DNA of 13,390 nucleotides from Competibacteraceae bacterium UBA2792 (lineage in GTDB: Bacteria; Pseudomonadota; Gammaproteobacteria; Competibacterales; Competibacteraceae): contig DEHU01000046.1 in the NCBI GenBank assembly GCA_002352125.1, forward strand, positions 1,860-15,249, in the 5' to 3' direction. Positions 6,866-13,390 of this stretch are shown here, in pieces; the first letter of the stretch is position 1, and each line of letters begins with the position of its first letter. The translations under genes were made by a program, and so were the position numbers. The notes beneath the pieces are model-generated. The model searched no databases. It saw only the letters and a list, made by a program, of their open reading frames with translations, and was not told where the DNA came from.

Positions 6866-9800
6866 CAGCGGCCTCTAGATCGAGTTGGCGCAAGCGCGGA
6901 TTCGAGATGGGTGAGCGCGGCGGCGAATTCCAGTTGCAAGGTTTCGCGGATCGCGGCTTCCAGGGCGGGCCGCCGGGAATCGCTCGGCAGGCGGTCCTGC
7001 AAAAACACGGCCTGATGATAGGCGTCCATCCGCCGCGACTGCAAAGCGTCGGCGAAATCGCGCAGTCGCGTGGCGAAATCGCCGTTGGCCGCGGCGGCGG
7101 GTATGTGTTCGGCCGCGACGGCCCGATGTAGGGCCAAGGCCGCCAGCAGCTCGTCCAGTGCCATCGCCAGTTCCCGGGCAAGCTGCGGCGCATCCAGCCG
7201 TTGTTGCCGCGCGCTTTGCTCGGTCCGTTTCGCCAAATCAAACGCTCGCTGGGGCTGGAAATATCCAAACAGGCTTTTTAGGCCGTGCGCGATTGCGGCG
7301 ATCTGTTCCCAATCCGGACGATCCGCCGCTATCCGAAGCTGGATGGCGGTCTCGGCTTGGGTTTGCAAGGTTAAGGCGACCAGTTGATCGATCAGCCCTT
7401 TGTTGCCTTCGAAATGCCGGTTCAAAGCGGCCCAGTCAACGACGGAGTCGGCGATATCGGCGGTCGCGGCCGGATTTTCGACGGGTGGCGAGGTGGGCAA
7501 AGATTCGATCTCGGTGGCAGCGACCAGAGACACGGCGGCGGTGTGGCGGCGAATAGCTGCTACCAGCATATCAAGATTGATCGGTTTGGCAACGTGATCG
7601 AGCATGCCGGCAGCCAGGCAGCGATTGCGTTCTTCGGGCATGGCGTGGGCAGTCAACCCGATCACCGGCAAACCCGGCGCCAGCGCCCGGATGCGGCGGG
7701 CGGTTTCGTAGCCATCCATTTCCGGCATCTGGATGTCGGTCAGCACCAGGTCGAAGCCGGCTGCGCCGCGTTCGGCCAGATGCGCCAGCGCCTGGTTGCC
7801 GTGATCGGCCAGGGTAACGCGGACGCCTTCTTGGTTCAGCAGCTCGGCGAGCACCATTTGATTGACCGGATTGTCTTCCACAGCCAGTATCCGCAGCCCC
7901 GCCAGCCGCTTCGCTTTCGGAGACGGTAGGCCGGATTCGGGCTGGAGCGATCCCATCGCCAGCAATCGGCGCGCGTTCAGCGGCCGTTCGATCAAATTGG
8001 CTCTCCCTCGCAACGATACCGGCAACGTGACGTCGATGCCGGGGGTACGCACGACTACGCAGCGTCGGCCGTGATCCAGCGCCGCGCCTGCGGCGGCGAC
8101 CACGCGATGGTCGGCCAGCGCGGCGCCGTCGAGCACGATCAAATCGAAGTTGGCCGCGGCACCGACTTCGGCTGGCGACAAATCGCGCATTTCGAAGCCT
8201 CGTTCCCGCAGCGCTTCGCTCAAGATCTGGCTCTCCGTGTCCGTCAATCCGCTCAAGGCGACCGAATGCCACGATACCGTCGCGATCTTCGTCGTACCCT
8301 CGACGGGTCGCAGGGGTAAGCGCACTTCGAACACCGAGCCTCGACCCGGTTGGCTTGCCACCCGAATTTCGCCGGCCATCAAATCCACCAATCGCTTGCA
8401 AATGGCGAGCCCCAAGCCGGTGCCGCCGAATTGCCGCGTCGTGGAGTTGTCGGCTTGCTGGAAGGGCTGAAACAGTCGTTCCAGTTGTTCGGCCGTCATT
8501 CCGATGCCGGAATCCTCGATGCGAAGCACGATGCCGTCGGTATCGTTTGGACTGCGGATGCGCCGCGCCGACAGAACCACTCGCCCCCGCTCCGTGAATT
8601 TTACCGCGTTGCCGAGCAGGTTGAGCAGTACCTGCGACAACCGAAATCCGTCGCCCGACCAGACCGCCGGCAGGTCGGCCGCTTCGTCTAATTCCAGCGT
8701 CAGTCCCTTGCCGTAAGCTTGCGGTGCCACCAGCATCGTCGCTTGGTCGATGATGCGGCCAAGGTCGAAGGGAGCGCGTTCCAAGCTTAGCTTGCCGGCC
8801 TCGATCTTCGAGAAATCCAAAATGTCGTTGACCACCGCCAGCAATAGTTGACCGGCATCCTCGATTTGTTCGAAGTAACGTCGCACGACCGGATCGCATC
8901 GCTGCTGGCGAGCGGCTTGCACCAGCCCCAAAATCACGTTGAGCGGGGTACGGATCTCGTGGCTCATGTTGGCCAGGAAGTCGCTGCGCGCTTGCGCTAG
9001 CCGTCGCGCTTCCACGAGCGCTCGCTGCGTGGCGGCTTCCGCGACTTTGCGAGCGGTAACGTCGGCCAAGGTTCCCGCTACCCCGAGAGTTTTGCCATCT
9101 GTTTCCGGGGCCAACCGGGCGAAAACCTCGATCCAGCGGAATCCGCCATCCGCGCACAGGAAGCGAGCCTCACAACGGCAGTGATCGCGCTGGCCTGTGG
9201 TCAGTGCGACGAACAGTTCCGTGTTGCGGCCCCGATCATCGGGATGGACGTAGTCGAGAAAGTTTTGTCCCAGAGAATCCGAAATCGAGAAGCCGGTGAT
9301 TTCTTGCCAAGCTCGGTTGAGAAACAGCCAGTGCCCTGCGACATCGGTCTGAAAGATGACTTCCTTGACGTTGTCCACCACTTGGCGATACTGCGCCTCG
9401 CTCTGGCGCAGTTGGTCCTCCATCTTCTTGCGGTCGGTGATGTCGCGGGCGAAGCCGACCGTGCCGAGCAGAACGCCATCGTCGCCGACGACCGGCGCCT
9501 TGTAGGTCTCGAACCAGCGATGTCCGCCTCGGTCGGCCGCCAATTCTTCGATCACTTTCTTGCGCCGCGACGCCAAGACCGCCCGGTCGTCGGCCCGGCG
9601 ATTTTCCGCTAAGCCGGGCGGCAAAATGTCGAAATCGGTCTTGCCCACCAGCGCGGCGGTATCGGTCAAACCGCAAGCGTCGGCGAACGGCTGGTTGACC
9701 GCGAGGAAACGGCTTTCGGTATCCTTGAGCCATACCCGGAACGGAAAGTTGTCCAGCACCGCTCGCTGGTAGCGCTCGCGCAGGCGGAGTTCGTCCTCCA

Positions 9801-11346
9801 ACCGTTTCTGTTCAGTGATGTTTTGTTTGACCGCCAGATATTGGGTGATCCGGCCATCCGCTTCGCGGATTGGCGCAATGATGGCTCGCTCCCAATACAG
9901 CGCGCCGTTCTTGCAGCGGTTGTGAAACTCGCCGATCCAGGTGCCACCGGCGCTGATGGTATTCCACAATTGCCGGTACTGATCCGGCGATGTTTTACCG
10001 GCTTGCAGGATGCGCGGATTCTGGCCGATGGCTTCCTCGCGGCTGTAGCCGGTAGTTTCGGTGAAGTAGGGGTTGACGTATTCGATGATTCCCGATGCAT
10101 CGGTTATCACGATGCTGACCGGGCTCTGCTCGATCGCTTGGGACAGCCGATGCAACCGGGCCTCGGTCTCGTAATGATCGGTGATGTCGAAAAAAGAGGT
10201 TGCGACCGCATAAGGTTTGTCTTCGCCGTCGCGTCGCAAAGGTTCGGAATTGACGGAAAGCCAAACCAGGGAGCCATCTGGTCTGTGCATGCCCAAGATC
10301 GCGTCGCGCTGGGATTTGCCGGTCGCCAACACGACCATGGATGGGAGCATTTCGCCGGGAAAGGGCGAGCCGTCGGGGCGAATTGTTCCCCAGCGCGGAT
10401 CGGTCGAGGTTCGTCCTCGCATCTGGTCGAACGTCAGGCCCAGGATGCGCTCTGCGGCGGGGTTGCAGGCGACGATGTGGCCGCCCGCTTCCTGTACCAC
10501 GATGCCTTCGCTCAGGGCCGCCAAGATCGAACGATAACGTGTCTCGCGGGCGCGCAACGCTTCTTCCATCAGCTTGCGGTCCGAGATATCGCTGTGGCTG
10601 CCCACCATCCGCGTCGGCCGTCCGGCGTCGTCCCAAGCCACCACTTTGCCGCGCCCTTGCACCCACCGCCAATCGCCGTCGGCGTGCCGATAACGGAATT
10701 CCGTGATGAGCCCCCGCCCAGAACGCACGCTTTCTTCCAACGCACCCCACATCGTGGGCAGATCGTCGGGATGTATCAGCTCTTTCCATGTGGCGCTGGT
10801 GATCGGAAAAGCATTCGGTTCGTAGCCCAACGCTTTGTAGCTGTACGGATTCAGGTAAAAGCGGTCTTCGACGATGTTCCAATCCCACAAGCCATCGTCG
10901 ACCGCTTCCATCATCAGCCGCAGGCGTCCGTCGATTTCGTTGGGGAGTTGCAAATCCGATTCGTTCGCCGCCAGCGACCGCAGCAAATCCCGTTCGCCGA
11001 TCAAACCGATGTGCTGTCCGGCATCGTCCGTCAACGCCAGCCAGCCGACGTCGGCCGAATACAGCAAGGCGGCCGCTTCGACGGGCGACGCGCTGGCGGC
11101 GACGGTCGGTATCGGCCGGCGCATCAGCGCCGAAACCGGCGTGTCCGGCGGCAGCCGGGCGCCGACCGCTTCGATCACTTCGCTGCCGGTCATGATGCCA
11201 ACGGGCTGGCCATCCTCCATCGCCAACGCCGCGGAGGCGCGTTCGCGCGCCATGAGCGCGGCGGCTTCCCGCAACGGACAAGTCGACGGAACGCCGGGCA
11301 CATGCTGGGTTATCAGATCGGACAGAGAATTTTTTCGGGTCGGCAT
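6865..11346 (-). CDS. Hybrid sensor histidine kinase: CBS pair, five PAS, HisKA-HATPase, two receivers, HPt
   Basis: A 1493-residue sensor kinase with no membrane segment or signal peptide, so input should be cytoplasmic. Order: tandem CBS (~8-126); PAS modules at ~141-258, 268-390, 398-513, 526-639 and 650-766, several ending in a PAC-like ITD/ITEQ/ITDRK motif; HisKA with the phosphorylated His796 in [12 protein letters not shown]; HATPase with Asn913 ([10 protein letters not shown]), DSGIGM (945-950) and GGTGLGL (974-980); a degenerate receiver (~1016-1132) that keeps an Asp at 1073 (LIVLDG) but lacks the N-terminal acidic pair and has Arg1121 where Lys is usual; an intact receiver (1151-1268: VEDN, Asp1204, Thr1232, Lys1254); and an HPt with His1354 in [12 protein letters not shown] helical tail (~1411-1490) follows. 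The frame is open to 12195, but the extra 283 residues are arginine-rich, overlap rimI and have no domain; I chose ATG 11346, preceded by GGGA. It lies 227 bp after rimI, so it may have its own promoter, and is coupled to the HD-GYP regulator. Confidence 0.95.
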   Translation of the reverse strand: MPTRKNSLSDLITQHVPGVPSTCPLREAAALMARERASAALAMEDGQPVGIMTGSEVIEAVGARLPPDTPVSALMRRPIPTVAASASPVEAAALLYSADVGWLALTDDAGQHIGLIGERDLLRSLAANESDLQLPNEIDGRLRLMMEAVDDGLWDWNIVEDRFYLNPYSYKALGYEPNAFPITSATWKELIHPDDLPTMWGALEESVRSGRGLITEFRYRHADGDWRWVQGRGKVVAWDDAGRPTRMVGSHSDISDRKLMEEALRARETRYRSILAALSEGIVVQEAGGHIVACNPAAERILGLTFDQMRGRTSTDPRWGTIRPDGSPFPGEMLPSMVVLATGKSQRDAILGMHRPDGSLVWLSVNSEPLRRDGEDKPYAVATSFFDITDHYETEARLHRLSQAIEQSPVSIVITDASGIIEYVNPYFTETTGYSREEAIGQNPRILQAGKTSPDQYRQLWNTISAGGTWIGEFHNRCKNGALYWERAIIAPIREADGRITQYLAVKQNITEQKRLEDELRLRERYQRAVLDNFPFRVWLKDTESRFLAVNQPFADACGLTDTAALVGKTDFDILPPGLAENRRADDRAVLASRRKKVIEELAADRGGHRWFETYKAPVVGDDGVLLGTVGFARDITDRKKMEDQLRQSEAQYRQVVDNVKEVIFQTDVAGHWLFLNRAWQEITGFSISDSLGQNFLDYVHPDDRGRNTELFVALTTGQRDHCRCEARFLCADGGFRWIEVFARLAPETDGKTLGVAGTLADVTARKVAEAATQRALVEARRLAQARSDFLANMSHEIRTPLNVILGLVQAARQQRCDPVVRRYFEQIEDAGQLLLAVVNDILDFSKIEAGKLSLERAPFDLGRIIDQATMLVAPQAYGKGLTLELDEAADLPAVWSGDGFRLSQVLLNLLGNAVKFTERGRVVLSARRIRSPNDTDGIVLRIEDSGIGMTAEQLERLFQPFQQADNSTTRQFGGTGLGLAICKRLVDLMAGEIRVASQPGRGSVFEVRLPLRPVEGTTKIATVSWHSVALSGLTDTESQILSEALRERGFEMRDLSPAEVGAAANFDLIVLDGAALADHRVVAAAGAALDHGRRCVVVRTPGIDVTLPVSLRGRANLIERPLNARRLLAMGSLQPESGLPSPKAKRLAGLRILAVEDNPVNQMVLAELLNQEGVRVTLADHGNQALAHLAERGAAGFDLVLTDIQMPEMDGYETARRIRALAPGLPVIGLTAHAMPEERNRCLAAGMLDHVAKPINLDMLVAAIRRHTAAVSLVAATEIESLPTSPPVENPAATADIADSVVDWAALNRHFEGNKGLIDQLVALTLQTQAETAIQLRIAADRPDWEQIAAIAHGLKSLFGYFQPQRAFDLAKRTEQSARQQRLDAPQLARELAMALDELLAALALHRAVAAEHIPAAAANGDFATRLRDFADALQSRRMDAYHQAVFLQDRLPSDSRRPALEAAIRETLQLEFAAALTHLESALAPTRSRGR

Positions 11347-11573
11347 GATCCCGTCGAGTCGGCTCGTTCGGTTGGGGACGGAATAAAAAATAACCTTAGT
11401 GTAACTCGGTGCGATCTGCATGGCGCCAACAGCGCGCGCGTGGGATTTCCGCCCGACGGCGCGAGATCGAATCGTTGTTTTCGCGAGATGGGCAACGTCG
11501 GCGAGCGGACGTTTTTCGATTTGAGCCTGCGGCGTCGAGGTTCGGTCTTTTCCCGGCGGGCTGCGTCGTCCGC

Positions 11574-12041
11574 TTACAGTTCCTTTGCCAAGACCAGCGC
11601 ATCCTCTTTGCCCTTGGCGGCGGGATAATAGCCGCGTCGTATGCCGATTTCGCAAAAGCCGGCTTTGGCGTAAAGCCGCACGGCGCGGTGGTTGGAGGGG
11701 CGCACTTCCAGAAATACGGTCGATGCTTGCAGGGAGCGGGCCAGCTCCAGCATGTGATCCAGGATTTGCCGCGACAGTCCGCGCCCTTGCAGTTCCGGCC
11801 GCACGCAGAGGTTCAGGATGTGCGCTTCGCCGGCCGCCGTGGACATGATGCCGTAGGCTTGGATGAAACCGTGCGGGGTTTCCAGCACTCGGCATTGATA
11901 ACCGACCCGCAAACAATCGCGGAAAATGCCCTCGGTCCAGGCAAATTCGTAGGCGCGCTTCTCGATCGGGAGCACTTCTTTCAAGTCGGCGTAGATCATC
12001 TGCCGAAATCGGCCGACGCAAGGTTCCAGCAAGGCGCTCAT
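11574..12041 (-). CDS. rimI: RimI-type N-acetyltransferase
   Basis: A GNAT-fold acetyltransferase; RimI acetylates the N-terminus of ribosomal protein S18. The 155 residues compare with 148 in E. coli. Family features: IEKRAYEFAWTEGIFRDC (26-43), corresponding to the EQRAHAFPWSE segment of E. coli RimI; the acetyl-CoA loop LCVRPELQGRGLSRQIL (78-94); LEVRPSNHRAVRLYAKAGF (111-129) with the Glu112 and Tyr124 that correspond to the catalytic pair; and the RRGYYPAAKGKEDALVLA tail (135-152), close to the E. coli ending. In the pyrophosphate loop the last small residue is Ser90 instead of Gly. The ATG at 12041 overlaps the glycosylase stop as ATGA, which supports this start; Met15 (MIYADLKEV) is an alternative close to where homology begins. 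Being beside a uracil-DNA glycosylase gene is a context I recall from other gammaproteobacteria. Confidence 0.92.
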   Translation of the reverse strand: MSALLEPCVGRFRQMIYADLKEVLPIEKRAYEFAWTEGIFRDCLRVGYQCRVLETPHGFIQAYGIMSTAAGEAHILNLCVRPELQGRGLSRQILDHMLELARSLQASTVFLEVRPSNHRAVRLYAKAGFCEIGIRRGYYPAAKGKEDALVLAKEL

Positions 12042-12922
12042 GGAGTAGACAGATCGTGAGTCGAATCGGGTGGCGCCGGAGCCAACGAGCGCCGCGCCAA
12101 CCGTAGATCGTCCCAGGATTTGCGTTTCTCGCGCGGCGAACGCAGCAGATAGGCGGGATGATAGGTGACGACCAACGGAATGCGCGCTGGCCCAAAACGG
12201 TGAGCCCGGCCGCGCAGCTTGCCGATTTGCGTGTCCGTGTCCAGCAAATTCTGAGCGGCGATGCGACCGACGGCGAAGATGATGCGCGGCTGGATCAGCG
12301 CGATCTGTCGCTCCAGAAACGGCCGGCAACTGGCCGCTTCGGCGGGTGCCGGGTCGCGGTTTTCCGGAGGGCGGCACTTCAAAATATTGGCGATGTAAAC
12401 CTGCTCGCGCTTCAGGCCGATGGCTTGCAGCATTGGGTTTAACAGCTTGCCCGCCCGGCCGACGAACGGCTCGCCCTGGCGGTCTTCGTCGGCGCCCGGC
12501 GCTTCGCCGACGATCAGCCAATCGGCTTGACGGTTGCCGACCCCGAACACGGTTTGCGTGCGGGAGGAACAGAGACCGCAAGCGGTGCATTGCTGGACTT
12601 CCTCCACCAGTTGCTCCCAATCCAGGCGAGCGATGCGCGTCGTCCGGTCATCGGTGGTTGGCGGAGCGAGGGGCGTCTCCTCGGTGCCGGTGTCGGCCAG
12701 CAATTCCCAATCGTCGTCCATCGGTGGCGTCCAGTCTTCGGCCGCTAGCGGCCCGGCGCTCTCCGGCTCAGTCTCGACGCTCGCTTCCAGTCTCCTCTCG
12801 GGAGGGAGAAAGTCGCCGGATACGGCGGAAGCCGCTTGCGGGTGTATCGCCAGCGGCCGGCGCGGCGACCACAGGGCAATGCCCAACGCATCGAGATAGT
12901 GCCGGCGCAGATCGGCGTTCAT
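12038..12922 (-). CDS. Family-4 uracil-DNA glycosylase (4Fe-4S)
   Basis: It excises uracil from DNA, starting base-excision repair of deaminated cytosine. The catalytic core spans ~103-281 of 294 residues. Cluster cysteines: Cys112 and Cys115 (QCTACGLC), then Cys183 ([12 protein letters not shown]) and Cys199 (EAASCRPF), the pattern of the thermophile-type UDG. Active-site motif [20 protein letters not shown] (139-158) and the C-terminal motif HPAYLLR (255-261) are intact. A ~100-residue N-terminal extension precedes the core; its first part ([15 protein letters not shown], 9-23) looks ordered and is a pattern I recall from proteobacterial members, while ~28-98 is acidic, low in complexity and probably disordered. 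ATG 12922 is the first start after an in-frame stop, 9 bp past leuA and with no strong Shine-Dalgarno. The stop overlaps rimI. It also resembles the phage SPO1 polymerase-related annotation often given to this family. Confidence 0.93.
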   Translation of the reverse strand: MNADLRRHYLDALGIALWSPRRPLAIHPQAASAVSGDFLPPERRLEASVETEPESAGPLAAEDWTPPMDDDWELLADTGTEETPLAPPTTDDRTTRIARLDWEQLVEEVQQCTACGLCSSRTQTVFGVGNRQADWLIVGEAPGADEDRQGEPFVGRAGKLLNPMLQAIGLKREQVYIANILKCRPPENRDPAPAEAASCRPFLERQIALIQPRIIFAVGRIAAQNLLDTDTQIGKLRGRAHRFGPARIPLVVTYHPAYLLRSPREKRKSWDDLRLARRSLAPAPPDSTHDLSTP

Positions 12923-12931
12923 ACGAAGTGG

Positions 12932-13390
12932 TTACAGCAATTGCGGATGCGCCCGTTCGATCGGTTGCAGCACCTTGTTGAGTGCGTTGATGTACGCCTT
13001 GGCCGAGGCGATCACGATGTCGGTGTCGGCGCCTTGGCCGTTGAAAATGCGTCCACCCTTGGCGACCCGCACCGTGACCTCGCCTTGCGCGTCGGTGCCG
13101 CTGGTGATGTTATTGACCGAATACAGCAGCAAGTCGGTACCGGTTTGCAGGATGCTTTCGATGGCCTTGAACGAGGCGTCCACCGGACCGCCGCCGTCGG
13201 CCGTGGCGCTCCGCTCCTCGCCGTCCACCGCCAGCGTGACCTGGGCGCACGGCGTCTCGCCAGTTTCCGAGCAGACCCGCAGATAGCGCAATTTCGCTCG
13301 CTCGTTGACTGCCGCCAAGTTGGCGTCGGTGACCAGCGCCTGCAAATCCTCGTCGTAGATCTCGTGCTTCTTGTCGGCCAGTTCCTTGAA
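12932..13390 (-). CDS. leuA: 2-isopropylmalate synthase, C-terminal regulatory part
   Basis: LeuA condenses acetyl-CoA with 2-ketoisovalerate, the first committed step of leucine synthesis. Only the last 152 residues are inside the window; the frame is open to the edge, so the catalytic TIM barrel lies outside. What is seen is the leucine-binding allosteric domain: FKELADKKHEIYDEDLQAL at the edge (the linker helix region), RYLRVCSETGETPCAQVTL, then ATADGGGPVDASFKAIE and the final NGQGADTDIVIASAKAYINA, which are the two glycine-rich signatures of this domain. An ordinary C-terminus (IERAHPQLL) follows. The stop is 9 bp before the glycosylase start on the same strand, so these genes probably share a transcript even though their functions are unrelated. 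Confidence 0.95.
   Translation of the reverse strand, partial: FKELADKKHEIYDEDLQALVTDANLAAVNERAKLRYLRVCSETGETPCAQVTLAVDGEERSATADGGGPVDASFKAIESILQTGTDLLLYSVNNITSGTDAQGEVTVRVAKGGRIFNGQGADTDIVIASAKAYINALNKVLQPIERAHPQLL

Noticed and set aside
7571..9157. 528-codon minus-strand frame inside the kinase (and a 428-codon one at 9995-11281)
   Set aside because: Alternative-frame shadows of the same strand, arginine- and glycine-rich, overlapping completely with the real kinase frame.
11504..11574. Inverted 8-mers AGCGGACG and CGTCCGCT after rimI, considered as a terminator
   Set aside because: The arms are 55 nt apart, and no T run follows on the minus strand, so this is not a convincing intrinsic terminator.
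9823..11628. 601-codon open frame on the plus strand, antisense to the hybrid kinase
   Set aside because: It mirrors the kinase codon pattern in a GC-rich gene, has no recognisable domain, and the minus-strand frame carries a fully motif-supported protein.
11347..12195. N-terminal extension of the kinase frame by 283 residues through rimI and part of the glycosylase gene
   Set aside because: The extra segment is arginine-rich without domains and lies over two well-supported genes; homology begins with the CBS pair after ATG 11346.
12346..12981. 211-codon plus-strand frame across the leuA/glycosylase junction
   Set aside because: Arginine- and proline-rich shadow of two strongly supported minus-strand genes.

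Overview
The window is about 13.4 kb of fairly GC-rich, densely coding bacterial chromosome. The protein families (a ParE of almost exactly enterobacterial length and motif layout, Dtd, RimI, a family-4 uracil-DNA glycosylase beside leuA) point to a gammaproteobacterium. The RimI and UDG flavour resembles Chromatiales or Competibacter-like lineages, but that finer placement is a guess from recalled sequence style, not a search. I see no tRNA, rRNA, CRISPR array, insertion sequence or prophage gene.

Layout. 1-720 (+) is the C-terminal three quarters of a prolyl aminopeptidase, overlapping by ATGA a complete dtd gene (717-1172). Tail to tail with it lies parE, topoisomerase IV subunit B (minus strand, 1335-3224). 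Between parE and the divergent gene at 3699 is a 474-bp AT-richer region. It holds a perfect 17-bp-arm inverted repeat, a second nested set of dyads, and a doubtful minus-strand small ORF that ends in an ATGA overlap with the parE start. 3699-5663 (+) is a membrane-bound MASE1-PAS-GGDEF diguanylate cyclase.

Converging on it is a minus-strand block. It starts with the end of leuA (12932-13390), then a family-4 uracil-DNA glycosylase (12038-12922) and rimI (11574-12041, ATGA overlap). After a 227-bp gap come a 1493-residue soluble hybrid histidine kinase (6865-11346) and an REC-HD-GYP cyclic-di-GMP phosphodiesterase (5732-6865), whose start overlaps the kinase stop as TGATG.

How they fit together. 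The kinase carries a CBS pair, five PAS modules, HisKA/HATPase, a degenerate receiver, an intact receiver and an HPt domain. It is translationally coupled to a response regulator whose output degrades c-di-GMP, which reads as a complete local phosphorelay from cytoplasmic input to c-di-GMP hydrolysis. The convergent cyclase has an intact GGDEF and inhibitory site, so both arms of c-di-GMP turnover sit next to each other. The rest (peptidase, D-aminoacyl-tRNA proofreading, topoisomerase, leucine synthesis, uracil repair, protein acetylation) is ordinary housekeeping. The least explained DNA is the symmetric region around 3496-3650.
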